64,000 nt of DNA from Flaviflagellibacter deserti (GTDB lineage: Bacteria > Pseudomonadota > Alphaproteobacteria > Rhizobiales > Methylopilaceae), in assembly GCF_042652085.1 (NCBI RefSeq), contig NZ_JBHSJF010000002.1, positions 62,001 to 126,000 on the forward strand, written 5' to 3'. The notes under the pieces were generated by a model that searched no databases, was not told where the DNA came from, and saw only the letters and a program-made list of their open reading frames with translations. Both the position numbers and the translations under genes were made by a program. This document shows positions 15,567-25,600 of this stretch, in pieces (within the stretch, counting starts at the first letter, position 1; every line of letters begins with the position of its first letter).

Positions 15567-16700
15567 ATGACTACAATCCTGACCAATGCGCGGCTCCTGA
15601 CCGAGGGCGGAGTCGTCGACGGCACGCTCGCTTTCGATGGTGCCGAGATCATCGATGTCCAGCCGGGCAGGAGTTCGGCGCCGGGCGCGATCGACGCCGA
15701 GGGTGACTTCGTCTCGCCCGGGCTGATCGAATGCCACACCGACAATCTCGAAAAGCACTTCGTCCCGCGCCCGAAGGTGATCTGGCCTAACCCGCTGGCG
15801 GCGGCGCTGACGCACGATGCGCAGATCGTCGCGGCGGGCATAACCACAGTCTTCGACGCGGTCTGCATCGGCGGCTACGACGACGGCAAGGATCACCGGC
15901 CGAAGATCATGGGAGCGATGATTGGGGCGCTGAGGACCGGACGGGAACAGGGTGTGCTGCGCGCCGACCACCGGCTGCATCTGCGCTGCGAGATGACCTC
16001 GCAGAATATGATGGACCATCTCGAAAGCTTCGCCGACGCCGGCATCGCGCTGGCCTCGCTGATGGACCACACGCCGGGACAACGGCAGTGGCAGAACCTT
16101 GAGCTCTACCGCACCTTTGTGCGCGGCGAGGGGAGGAGCGACGAGGAGATCGACGCCATCATCCAGGCCGAGATCCATCGCGGCCGCGAGACGGCGGACG
16201 AGAATTTCGAACGGGCGATCGCCTTCTTCCGCGGCAGCGGCATCCTGCTCGCGAGCCATGATGACACCACCGAGCAGCACATCGCGCTGGCGGTCGCCGC
16301 CGGCTGCACGATCTCGGAGTTTCCGACAACCGCCGAAGCAGCCCGTGCCGCCAAGGAGCAGGGCATGGCGACCGTCGGCGGCGCGCCGAATGTCGCGCGT
16401 GGCGGTTCGCATTCCGGCAATGTCGGCGTCGGTGAGCTGACCAAGGACGGGCTGATCGACGTTCTGTCCTCGGATTACGTCCCCGCCAGCCTGTTGCAAG
16501 CCGTGCAGCGCCTGGCGGACGAAGGCATGTCGCTTCACGAGGCGATCGGACTGGCGACCTGGCGGCCGGCGGACATGCTGAAGCTCGATGATCGCGGCCG
16601 GCTGAAGCCGGGGCTGCGGGCCGATCTCGTCCGCTTCCGTGTGATCGAGGGAACGCCCGTGGTGCGGGAAGTCACGGTCGAGGGGCAGCGGGTTTTCTGA
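15567..16700 (+). CDS. phnM: Alpha-D-ribose 1-methylphosphonate 5-triphosphate diphosphatase
   Basis: 377 residues of the amidohydrolase superfamily. PhnM hallmarks are visible: GLIECHTDNLEKHFVPRPK near residues 52-70, a long insertion, ASHDDTT around residue 230, and late GGAPNVARGGSHSGN. PhnM removes pyrophosphate from the ribose-triphosphate intermediate of the C-P lyase pathway. No phnGHIJKL genes are in the window, so phnM is detached from the core operon or works on the product of enzymes encoded elsewhere. The next gene overlaps it by 1 bp. Confidence 0.9.
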   Translation: MTTILTNARLLTEGGVVDGTLAFDGAEIIDVQPGRSSAPGAIDAEGDFVSPGLIECHTDNLEKHFVPRPKVIWPNPLAAALTHDAQIVAAGITTVFDAVCIGGYDDGKDHRPKIMGAMIGALRTGREQGVLRADHRLHLRCEMTSQNMMDHLESFADAGIALASLMDHTPGQRQWQNLELYRTFVRGEGRSDEEIDAIIQAEIHRGRETADENFERAIAFFRGSGILLASHDDTTEQHIALAVAAGCTISEFPTTAEAARAAKEQGMATVGGAPNVARGGSHSGNVGVGELTKDGLIDVLSSDYVPASLLQAVQRLADEGMSLHEAIGLATWRPADMLKLDDRGRLKPGLRADLVRFRVIEGTPVVREVTVEGQRVF

Positions 16701-17392
16701 TGGCGCGCTACGCGATCTATTACGTGCCGGAGCGCCAAACGGCGCTCTGGGAGTTCGGCTGTAACGTCCTTGGCTATGACGCCGAGCGCGGAGTCGAGGT
16801 CACGCAGCTCGTGCCGTCCGGCTTCGGCGAGAGCGAATGGCGCGAGATGACGGCCGCGCCGCGCCGCTACGGCTTCCACGCCACGATGAAGGCCCCGATC
16901 GCGCTCCGGGATGGCACCACCGAGGCCGAGCTTCTCGCCGCATTCCGCGAATTTGCCGGCAAGGAAGACGCATTCGCCGCCGCGCCGCCGAAGGTCGCGC
17001 TGCATGGCGATTACGTGACACTGCTGCTGTCGGCGCCGGATCAGCGGGTTCAGGCGCTGGGCGACTCCTGCGTGCGCTCGCTGGACGCGTTCCGCGCCCC
17101 ACCCTCGGAAAGGGAAAAGCAGAGGCGGCTCGACGGCGGCCTGTCCGAGAGCCAGTCCGCGCATCTGGAGCGATGGGGCTATCCTTACGTCTTCAGCGAC
17201 TTTGTCTTTCACATGTCATTGGCAGGCTCTTTACGCGAGGGACGCTCGGAAGCGGCTTTCGAAGGACTGGCAAGGCTTTACGAGGATGAGGTCGGTGATG
17301 AGGCTCTGGTCTTTTCCTCGCTTGCTGTATTCGCCGAGCCGGAGCCAGACGCGCCCTTCGTCGTCGCCGAACGCGCGAAACTTCGGAGGTGA
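16700..17392 (+). CDS. DUF1045 / 2H phosphoesterase-like phosphonate metabolism protein
   Basis: 230 residues with the paired 2H phosphoesterase motifs HATMKAP (residues 55-61) and HMSLAGS (about 170), and the conserved start RYAIYYVPE. This family recurs in phosphonate operons. It begins on the last base of phnM, so the two are co-translated. A cyclic-phosphodiesterase step after PhnM is the natural guess, since PhnM and later steps yield ribosyl 1,2-cyclic phosphate; this is inference from fold and neighbour. Confidence 0.8.
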   Translation: MARYAIYYVPERQTALWEFGCNVLGYDAERGVEVTQLVPSGFGESEWREMTAAPRRYGFHATMKAPIALRDGTTEAELLAAFREFAGKEDAFAAAPPKVALHGDYVTLLLSAPDQRVQALGDSCVRSLDAFRAPPSEREKQRRLDGGLSESQSAHLERWGYPYVFSDFVFHMSLAGSLREGRSEAAFEGLARLYEDEVGDEALVFSSLAVFAEPEPDAPFVVAERAKLRR

Positions 17393-17461
17393 AACGGGTC
17401 GGCGCCTTGTTTCGGCCTCAGTAACCGACACACTGCCGCTCATATTCGTCCCGTGTTGCCC

Positions 17462-19201
17462 ATGATCCGTCGTCTGTGTTCCATCGCTGCCGCGTGCCTT
17501 GCGATGTGGGCCGTTCCCGCATGGGCGCATCCGCATGTCTTCGTGACCGTCAAAAGCACTGTCGTGTACGGCGACGGTGCTCCGAAGGAGGTGCGGCACG
17601 CCTGGCGATTCGACGAGATGTTTTCGTCCTTCGCCACTCAGGGGCTCGATACCAACGGCGACGGCAAGCTCGATCGCAATGAGCTGAAGGATCTGGCGCA
17701 GGTCAACGTGACCTCGCTGAAGGAGTTCGACTACTTCACGAATGCCAAGACCAACCAGGGCGACGTCGTCTTCAAGCCGCCGGTCGATTACTGGCTCGAC
17801 TACGATGGTTCCGCGCTGACGCTGCATTTCACGCTTCCGGTGCAGTCGGCCGGTTCGGGCGCCTTCCATCTCGCGATCTACGATCCGTCCTATTTTGTTG
17901 CCTTCGACCTTGCCGAGAAGGACGCGGCCATGCTTGAGGGCGCTCCGGCGGGGTGCCGGATCGATGCGCAGGGACCGCCCAAGGATGGCGCGGCGGCACC
18001 GGCGCCCGGCCAGAAGCTCGGCGAGGACTTCTTCAACAATCTCGATTCGAAAAGCGGCTGGGGCGAGCAGTTCGCCAACCGCATGACCGTGCGGTGCGGC
18101 GACGAGGCGGTCGCCTTCGCGAACCAGCCCAAGGCACCGCAGGAGCAGACGACACAGACGTCCGAGCTGACGCAGGCGGATATCGCCGCGCAGCCCGCCG
18201 ATGTGCTCAGCCGCGTCGAGCAGGCACAGCGGATCGCGCAGGACCAGCCTCTCGGCGAACTGCCGGCGACGCAGCTTCGCACCGCCTCGCTTGAACCAAC
18301 CGCTGCGCCGCCCGCCAAGGCCTCATCGGCCGCGCTCGGCGCTTTCGGCGTGGTGCGCCCCGACAGTGTCGGCGCGCCGCCGAACGGCGTGTTCGGCTGG
18401 ATCATGGGCGTGCAGTCCAAATTCTACCAATCGATGTCTAAGGCACTGATCGACACCAAGACCAGTAATGCCGCTTTGTTCCTGCTCGCTGGCCTGAGCT
18501 TCCTCTACGGCGTTTTCCATGCTGCCGGGCCGGGGCACGGCAAGGCGGTCATCTCGTCCTATCTGCTCGCCACCGGCGAAACGCTCCGGCGTGGCGTGGC
18601 GATCTCGTTCGCGGCGGCGATGGCACAGGCGGTGACCGCCGTCGCGGTCGTCGGCGTGCTGGCGATCATCCTCGGCGCGACCAGCCAGATGATGGGCATC
18701 GCCACCTGGTGGCTGGAGGCGATCAGCTACGGCCTGATTGCCGCGCTCGGCATTTCGCTGCTCGTCCGCAATGGCAAGCGCATCCTCGGCCTCGGCCATG
18801 TGCACGACGAGAACTGCGATCACACCCATATTCCGGAGCCGGCGGATTTCGCCGGCAAGTTCGACTGGCGCCAGGCCGGTTCGGCGGTGCTGGCGATCGG
18901 CCTGCGACCCTGCACAGGGGCGCTTCTCATCCTCGTCTTCGCGCTGGCGCAGGGTTTGATCTGGACCGGTGTCGCGGCGACCTTCGCAATGGCGCTCGGA
19001 ACTGCGCTGACCGTCGGCGTCATCGCGGCGATCGCGGTGGGGGCGAAGAGCCTTGCGCTGCGGCTGGCGTCGGGGATGTCCGGCGGTGCCGGAATGATCG
19101 CGGTGAGGGGCGTCGAGATGGCCGGCGGCGTGGTCGTTTTCGCCTTCGGGCTGATGCTTCTCGGCGGAATGCTCTCGACCGGAGCCCCAGTTGGCGGATA
19201 A
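17462..19201 (+). CDS. DUF1007-NicO fusion, putative nickel/cobalt exporter
   Basis: 579 residues from the ATG at 17462. After a signal peptide (cleavage near AWA-HPH) comes a DUF1007 domain beginning HPHVFVTVKS, containing the EF-hand-like loop DTNGDGKLDRNE (about residues 62-73). A Pro/Ala/Gln-rich linker leads to a C-terminal NicO/RcnA-type transporter of about six helices with HAAGPGHGKAV and a His-rich loop HVHDENCDHTHIPEP. In most genomes DUF1007 and NicO are separate neighbouring genes; here they form one protein. It probably exports a divalent metal, with the periplasmic domain as sensor or metal acceptor. Confidence 0.85.
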   Translation: MIRRLCSIAAACLAMWAVPAWAHPHVFVTVKSTVVYGDGAPKEVRHAWRFDEMFSSFATQGLDTNGDGKLDRNELKDLAQVNVTSLKEFDYFTNAKTNQGDVVFKPPVDYWLDYDGSALTLHFTLPVQSAGSGAFHLAIYDPSYFVAFDLAEKDAAMLEGAPAGCRIDAQGPPKDGAAAPAPGQKLGEDFFNNLDSKSGWGEQFANRMTVRCGDEAVAFANQPKAPQEQTTQTSELTQADIAAQPADVLSRVEQAQRIAQDQPLGELPATQLRTASLEPTAAPPAKASSAALGAFGVVRPDSVGAPPNGVFGWIMGVQSKFYQSMSKALIDTKTSNAALFLLAGLSFLYGVFHAAGPGHGKAVISSYLLATGETLRRGVAISFAAAMAQAVTAVAVVGVLAIILGATSQMMGIATWWLEAISYGLIAALGISLLVRNGKRILGLGHVHDENCDHTHIPEPADFAGKFDWRQAGSAVLAIGLRPCTGALLILVFALAQGLIWTGVAATFAMALGTALTVGVIAAIAVGAKSLALRLASGMSGGAGMIAVRGVEMAGGVVVFAFGLMLLGGMLSTGAPVGG

Positions 19202-19210
19202 GCCGTTGCC

Positions 19211-20245
19211 ATGAGCCCAGAGCCGCACTTTCCCCCCGAACATCCCCCGATCAAGCATGGCCGCATCGGCGTTCTCATCGTCAATCTCGGCACGCCGGAG
19301 GGCACGTCCTATTGGCCGATGCGGCGCTATCTCAAGGAATTTCTGTCCGACCGCCGAGTGATTGAGACGCCGCGCTGGCAGTGGTGGCCGATCCTCAACC
19401 TCATCGTGCTGACGACCCGTCCAAGCCGGAAGGGCAGGGACTACGCGACAATCTGGAACAACGAGCTCGACGAAGGCCCGCTGAAAACGATCACCCGCGA
19501 CCAGTCGACCGCGCTGGCCGAGCGGCTCGCCGATCTCGGCGACAGGATCGTGGTTGATTGGGCCATGCGCTATGGCAACCCCTCCATCGCTTCGCGTATA
19601 GAGGCGCTGCAGGCCCAGGGCTGTGAGCGTCTGCTCGTCGTGCCGATGTATCCGCAATACGCCGCCGCAACCTCGGCCACTGTCTGCGACAAGGTCTTCG
19701 ACAAGCTGAAGGAGATGAGATGGCAGCCGATCCTGCGCGTCGCCGCGCCCTGGTATGACGAGGATGTCTACATCCAGGCGATCAAAAGCTCGATCGAGGA
19801 GCACATTTCGACGCTGAATTGGACGCCCGACGTCATCCTTGCCTCGTTTCACGGCATCCCGAAGAGCTACCTGGAAAAGGGCGACCCCTATTACTGCCAC
19901 TGCCACAAGACGACACGCCTCCTGCAAGCGGCGATGGAGGTGGGCGACGAGAAGCTGAGGATGACCTTCCAGTCCCGCTTCGGGCCGGAGGAGTGGTTGC
20001 AGCCTTACACGGACAAAACCGTCGAGGCTCTGGCGCAGTCAGGAGTGAAGAACGTCGCCGTTGTCACGCCCGGTTTCACCGCCGATTGCCTTGAGACGAT
20101 CGAAGAGATCGGCGTGGAGAACGCAGAGATATTCCATCGTAATGGAGGAAATAATTTCTCTGCTATCCCCTGCCTTAACGTTAATAAGCTTGGACTTAAC
20201 GTTATCGAGACGGTGGTCAGAAGAGAGTTAATGGGCTGGATTTAG
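19211..20245 (+). CDS. hemH: Ferrochelatase
   Basis: 344 residues. NLGTPEGTSYWPMRRYLKEF at the N-terminus, the active-site region SFHGIPKSYLEKGDPY and the C-terminal TPGFTADCLETIEEI identify HemH, which inserts Fe2+ into protoporphyrin IX in the last haem step. It starts 9 bp after the metal exporter gene, so the two are probably co-transcribed. The last 25 codons are unusually AT-rich compared with the rest. The ATG gives normal family length. Confidence 0.96.
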   Translation: MSPEPHFPPEHPPIKHGRIGVLIVNLGTPEGTSYWPMRRYLKEFLSDRRVIETPRWQWWPILNLIVLTTRPSRKGRDYATIWNNELDEGPLKTITRDQSTALAERLADLGDRIVVDWAMRYGNPSIASRIEALQAQGCERLLVVPMYPQYAAATSATVCDKVFDKLKEMRWQPILRVAAPWYDEDVYIQAIKSSIEEHISTLNWTPDVILASFHGIPKSYLEKGDPYYCHCHKTTRLLQAAMEVGDEKLRMTFQSRFGPEEWLQPYTDKTVEALAQSGVKNVAVVTPGFTADCLETIEEIGVENAEIFHRNGGNNFSAIPCLNVNKLGLNVIETVVRRELMGWI

Positions 20246-20325
20246 CCAAAAGTTGAATACTTTATTTATTTGCGATGACGGTCCGGATACGAATATGAGA
20301 GAAATTACAGCGGATCTGGGCCAAA

Positions 20326-21264
20326 ATGTTGCTCGACGTCATGTTCGATACTTCACCATCCGGCTTTACGAAGGAAACCTTCGGGCTTTCGCGTGAGCCT
20401 CATGTCCGGGAACCGCTACCCACGAGGCTCGGTCGCTGGACGATGGCGATCGCCTATGGGCTGAAGCTCAAGCGGATACACCAGGTCCCCCGCCTTCTTC
20501 TCCTGAGCCTGGAGTGGGTCGTTCGGCCGGCCGCCGCGCGTCGCCGTCTGGCCAATGCCCGTCAAGTGACCGACAGGCAGGAGATCGTGGCCGTGGTCGA
20601 CGATCTGAACATCGAGACGATGATCGACGGCTACCGCCGCGGCATCTATCCGATGGCGCATATGGGTTTCATGAAATGGTGGTCGCCGGCCGAACGCGCT
20701 GTGCTCGATCCCAACGAGACTCATATCGACAAGAATTCCCGCCGCACTATCCGGCAGGGCAAGTGGAAGGTCACCTTCGATCGCGATTTCGGAGCGGTGG
20801 TGAAGGCTTGCGCCGGGCCGCGCCGCGCCCGCGCTCCGCTGACCTGGCTGACCGCGCGGATGATGCAGGCCTTCGTCCGCCTGCACGAGGCGGGCTTCGC
20901 CCATTCCGTCGAGGTGTGGAGCGACAGCGGCGACCTCATCGGCGGCCTGTTCGGGATCGCGCTCGGTTCAGTCTTCTTCGGACAGTCGCAGTTCTCGCAT
21001 GAGCGCAACGCCTCAAAAATCGCGGTCGGCGTGCTGCATTGCCATCTGGCCCATTGGGGCTTCGTTGTTCGCGACGGCCAGCGGATGACGCCCCATCTGG
21101 AAAGCCTGGGCTTCAAGCCTGTCCGCCGGGACGAATTCGAGACGCTGATCGAGCGCAACGTCAACCGGCCGGTGAACGCGCCGTGGATCGTCGACCCCGA
21201 TCTCGACGTGGCGAACTGGCATTCGCAATCGGAGAAGGCGGAAGCCGCTCTCAAATCGGCTTGA
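20326..21264 (+). CDS. aat: Leucyl/phenylalanyl-tRNA-protein transferase family, N-terminally extended
   Basis: 312 residues. From about residue 88 the Aat domain is recognisable: YRRGIYPMAHMGFMKWWSP, RAPLTWLTARMM, HSVEVWSDSGDLIGGLFG, GQSQFSHERNASKIA and TPHLESLGF. Aat adds Leu/Phe to basic N-termini to route proteins to ClpAP through ClpS. The extra 85 or so N-terminal residues and the divergent substrate loop (WWSPAERAVLD) mark it as a side branch of the family, so amino-acid specificity may differ. It follows hemH by 80 AT-rich bases. Confidence 0.75.
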   Translation: MLLDVMFDTSPSGFTKETFGLSREPHVREPLPTRLGRWTMAIAYGLKLKRIHQVPRLLLLSLEWVVRPAAARRRLANARQVTDRQEIVAVVDDLNIETMIDGYRRGIYPMAHMGFMKWWSPAERAVLDPNETHIDKNSRRTIRQGKWKVTFDRDFGAVVKACAGPRRARAPLTWLTARMMQAFVRLHEAGFAHSVEVWSDSGDLIGGLFGIALGSVFFGQSQFSHERNASKIAVGVLHCHLAHWGFVVRDGQRMTPHLESLGFKPVRRDEFETLIERNVNRPVNAPWIVDPDLDVANWHSQSEKAEAALKSA

Positions 21265-21307
21265 CGCGGAAGGCGGGCTTTAAGACTCGCGGCCGATAAT
21301 CGCGCCC

Positions 21308-22660
21308 GTGCCCGTCGCCGAGGGCATTGCGGAGTCCCGGACGTTGATCGCCCTGTCCAGATTGTTCTCGACGTCCATGCTGCTGACCGCATTGCGCGTC
21401 GGAGCGGCCGGTGTCGGATTTCTCACGCAGATCGTGCTGGCGCGGCTGCTCAATGCGGACGAACTCGGCATCTTTTATTTCGTGAGCTCGGTGGCGATGA
21501 TCGCGCCGCTGGTCCTTTGCCACGGCTATCCGAGCCTCCTGACGCGCTTCGTCTCGCGCTACACCGAGCGCGGAAAGCCGGAATATGTCAGCGCCTTCCT
21601 GCGGTTAACCCAAAAGGAAGGAATCAAATGGGGCGTGCTCGGCGCGCTCGTTCTGGCCACAGTCGGCTGGTTCGCGCCGGGTATCGAGGACCGGTTCCGC
21701 GCCGCATTCCTGTTCGGCTCGCTGACCATCATCCCGATGTGCCTCTACCGGATCTATGGCGGCATTGCCGGCGCCTACCGGATGTTCGTCGGCAGCTATC
21801 TGCCGAGCCTCGTGGTGCTGCCAACGGTCTTCTCGGGCGTGCTCTTCACGGTCTATCTCGCCGGCGGTTCGGCATCGCTGACCATGGTGTCGGCGCTCCA
21901 GTTCGCCTCCTGGGCCTGCGTCGCCGCCGTTTCCCTCTACATCGTCCGCGAAATCTACCGGGGCCCGGCGGAGCCGGTCTACGACCGCCGCGTCCAGCGC
22001 CGCTGGGCGCGGGAAGCCTGGCCGGTCGTCGTCGTCGCGATCTTCACGAGCATGCTGACCGACCTCGCGGTCATTCTCGCGACACCCTTCATGACCCTGC
22101 CCGACGTCGCGGCCTTTGGCCTTTGCCTGAAGGTCGCGTTTCTGGTCGGCTTCTTCGTGCAGGTCTCGCACCAGGTGCTGCTGCCCGACATGGGTGATGC
22201 GGTCGCCCGGCGCGAGAGCGGCTCGATCGGCGTCAAGATCCTCGGTGCGAGTCTCGCCCCGCTGGCGCTGACGGTCGGCGGCTTCCTGCTCAGCGTTTTC
22301 TTCGGCGAGTATATGCTCGGCCTGTTCGGCGACGAGTTCCGCGGCGCGAAATACACGCTCGCGATCCTGATGTTCGCCCAGTTCGTGCGCGCCGTCGCCG
22401 GACCCGGGCCGCTGCTGCTCACCGTCAAGGGAGCGCAGGGGACGAACGCCATGATCTGCGCGGTTTCCGCACTTGTCCTCATTGCCGGGAACGCGATCAT
22501 GGCACCGCGATGGGGAGCGGAAGGCGCCGCCCTGGCTCTGCTGCTGACGACGGTCTTCTGGCTCGTCGCGACGGCGTTCGCGCTTTACCGTATGGACGGC
22601 GTGCGCGCGGATCTCGCGAGCTTCCTCGTCCGGCGGACCTCGGTGTCGCCCGCCGAATAA
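21308..22660 (+). CDS. Oligosaccharide flippase / Wzx-like membrane protein
   Basis: 450 residues with about 12-14 hydrophobic segments. ARLLNADELGIFYFVSSVAM near residues 45-65 fits the polysaccharide-synthesis MATE-like superfamily (Wzx/MurJ relatives), and the C-terminal APRWGAEGAALALLLTTVFW repeats the usual pattern. It would flip lipid-linked glycans across the inner membrane. The GTG at 21308 is used; a later in-frame ATG would remove the first helix. No glycosyltransferase genes are adjacent. It converges on putA with 1 bp between. Confidence 0.8.
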   Translation: MPVAEGIAESRTLIALSRLFSTSMLLTALRVGAAGVGFLTQIVLARLLNADELGIFYFVSSVAMIAPLVLCHGYPSLLTRFVSRYTERGKPEYVSAFLRLTQKEGIKWGVLGALVLATVGWFAPGIEDRFRAAFLFGSLTIIPMCLYRIYGGIAGAYRMFVGSYLPSLVVLPTVFSGVLFTVYLAGGSASLTMVSALQFASWACVAAVSLYIVREIYRGPAEPVYDRRVQRRWAREAWPVVVVAIFTSMLTDLAVILATPFMTLPDVAAFGLCLKVAFLVGFFVQVSHQVLLPDMGDAVARRESGSIGVKILGASLAPLALTVGGFLLSVFFGEYMLGLFGDEFRGAKYTLAILMFAQFVRAVAGPGPLLLTVKGAQGTNAMICAVSALVLIAGNAIMAPRWGAEGAALALLLTTVFWLVATAFALYRMDGVRADLASFLVRRTSVSPAE

Positions 22661-22661
22661 G

Positions 22662-25600
22662 TCAGAGATTCATCAGCGCCGGATCGCCGCCTTGTGCCGC
22701 GATGTTGATGCTCGTCACACGCTCGACCGCATAGCGCAGCAGGGCATTCGGACCGCCCGCCTTCGGGCCCGTACCGGAAAGTCCCTCGCCACCGAACGGC
22801 TGGACGCCGACGACGGCGCCGATGATCGAGCGGTTGACGTAGACATTGCCGGCCGGAACGAGACGGGCGACCTCATCGGCGAAGCCGTCGATCCGGGAAT
22901 GGACGCCGAGCGTCAGTCCGTAGCGGAGCGAGGCGAGGGCGCTCGCGACCTCTTCGAGCTTCTCAGGCTCGTAGCGGACGACGTGGAGGATCGGCCCGAA
23001 AACTTCGCGCTGAAGGAAATCGGGAGCGGGAATTTCGGCGAGGATGGGTCCGAAGAAAGTCCCGTCTTCCGGCGCTTCCAGCCGGTGAAGGATGGTGGCT
23101 TCGTTTTCAAGCCGCTCGGCATGTCTCTCGAGCGCATCACGGGCTTCAGTGTCGATGACTGGCCCGATATCGGTCGAGGGATTGGCTGGATCGCCGATAA
23201 CCAGCGCGTCCATCGCTCCCTTGATGCCGGTTATCAGCATGTCGGCGGTGTCGTTCGGCAGGAATAGCAGGCGAAGAGCCGAGCAGCGCTGTCCCGCCGA
23301 ACCGAACGCCGACAGCACGACGTCGTCGATCACCTGTTCGCGCAGCGCGGTGGTATCGACGAACATGCCGTTGAGGCCGCCGGTCTCGGCGATGAAGGGG
23401 ACGATCGGCCCGTTCCGCGCGGCAAGCGAGCGATTGATCGCCCAGGCCGTCTCGGTGCCTCCGGTGAAGGCCACGCCGTCGATCTCCGGATGATTGACCA
23501 GCGTGCTGCCGACGGTCGCGCCATCGCCCGGGATCAGCGACAGAAGGTCCGGATCGAGCCCGGCACGATGAAAGAGCAAGACGGCCGCATGGGCGATCAG
23601 CGGCGTCTGCTCGGCCGGCTTGGCCAGGACCGCATTGCCGGCGGCAAGCGCGGCGGCGATCTGGCCGGTGAAGATCGCGAGCGGAAAATTCCACGGGCTG
23701 ATGCAGGCGAAGACACCTCGGCCGTGAAGGGAGAGCAGGTTCCGTTCTCCGGCCGGACCCGTCAGGACTTCCGGGCCGGAGAACTGCTTTTCGGCGAGAT
23801 GCGCGTAGTAGCGGCAGAAGTCGGCCGCCTCGCGGACTTCGGAAATGCCGTCGGCGAGGGTCTTGCCGCCCTCGCGGGACAGGATTGCGATCAGGCGGCC
23901 GCGATCGGCTTCCAGCGCATCCGCCATGGCGCGGAGAACCTTGGCACGCGCCGCTCCGCCCGCCGCATCCCATGCCCGCTGCGCCTTGCGGGAGCGAGCG
24001 ACGGCCGCATCGATATCTTTCGGCGTTGCGTCGCTCGTCCGGCCTACGACGCGGCTGTGGTCCGCAGGCGACCTCACTTCCTTCTGGTTACGCTTCTTGG
24101 CGTCCGTGCCGCCAAGCGGCTTGGCATGCAGCGGATTTCGATCGAGTTTGCCGATCGCCAGGGCGAGATCGTCGCGCTCGGAGCGAACGGTCAGGTCGAT
24201 GCCGGCGGAGTTCTTTCGTGCCGAACCATAGAGGCCGGGAGGCGGCGGCGGGATCTTCGGATGCCGGTCAGGTTGCTCGCGAACGGTCGGAACGGGGTCG
24301 GAAATGATCGCGTCGACCGGCACTTCCTCGTCGAGGAATGCGTGGACGAAGCTGGTGTTCGCGCCGTTCTCCAGAAGCCTGCGGACCAGATAGGGCAGCA
24401 GCTCCTCATGGCTGCCGACAGGTGCGTAAGTACGTACAGATACCTTCTTGTTCCGCTTCTTCGCGGCAGCGTAGAGGCTTTGGCCCATTCCGTGCAGGCG
24501 CTGGAATTCGCAGGCGACGCCAGCCCGCTCGGCCATTTCGCGCACCGTCGCCAGAGTGTGCGCGTTGTGCGTCGCGAATTGCGGGAAGATGTGCGGCGCG
24601 GCGTCTATCATCCGCTGCGCGCAGACCAGATAGGACAGATCGGTCGCGGCCTTGGTGGTGAAGACGGGATAGTCCAGCCGCCCGGCGATCTGCGCGCGCT
24701 TCACTTCGGTGTCCCAATAGGCGCCCTTGACCAGACGGACCATCAGCCGCCGGCCGGTCTGGCGAGCGAGTTCGCCAACGCGCTCGATCACCTCCGGTGC
24801 GCGCTTCTGGTAGGACTGGACGGCGAGGCCGAGGCCTTTCCAGGCTCCGAGGCCGCCTTCGCGAACCAGCCGTTCGAGCAGCTTCAGCGACAGAGCGAGC
24901 CGGTCGGCTTCCTCGGCGTCGATGGTGAGATTGATGTCGTAACGCTTGGCTTCGAGCGCGAGGCGTTTCATGCGCGGATAGAGCGTCTCCCATACGCGGG
25001 CTTCCTGCACTGCCTCGTAGCGGGGAGATAGTGCGGACAGTTTCACCGAGACGCCGTGCTCCGTCTCCGGTCCGGTCTTGCCCGCAGCCTTGCCGACCTC
25101 GCCGATGGCGTGGGCATAGGCCTTTTCATAGCGGTCGGCGTCCGCCTCGGTGCGCGCGCCCTCGCCGAGCATGTCGAACGAGCAGAGAAGATTCTCGCGA
25201 TCGGCGCGGCGCAGCGCTGCGGCGATATCGCGACCGAGCACGAATTGCTCGCTCATCATTGCGATCGCCCGGCCGATAGCGGTGCGGATAACCGGCTCGC
25301 CGAGACGTCCGACCATGCGGCGCATGAAGCCGCCGATGTCCTTCTTGGCGTCGCCGACGTCGATCAGCCGCCCGGTCAGCATCAAGCCCCAGGTCGAGGC
25401 GTTGACGAACAGGCTGTCGGACTGGCCGCGATGACTTGCCCAGTCGGCGGAGGCGATCTTCTCCGCGATCAGTCGGTCGCGGGTGTCGTCGTCGGGAGTT
25501 CGCAGCAGCGCTTCGGCGAGGCACATCAGAACGAGTCCCTCGCGGGTACCCAGGCTGAACTCCTGCATGAAGCTTTCGACTAGCCCCTGATGGCCGGCGG

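Noticed and set aside
13947..16538. Open frame of 863 codons antisense to the gamma-glutamyltransferase and phnM genes
   Set aside because: Low-complexity Arg/Asp-rich product in the shadow of two conserved genes.
20160..20215. Repeated TTAACGTTA near the end of hemH, resembling an operator pair
   Set aside because: The bases encode the conserved HemH C-terminus (NVNKLGLNVIETVV); the repeat follows from Leu-Asn-Val codons.
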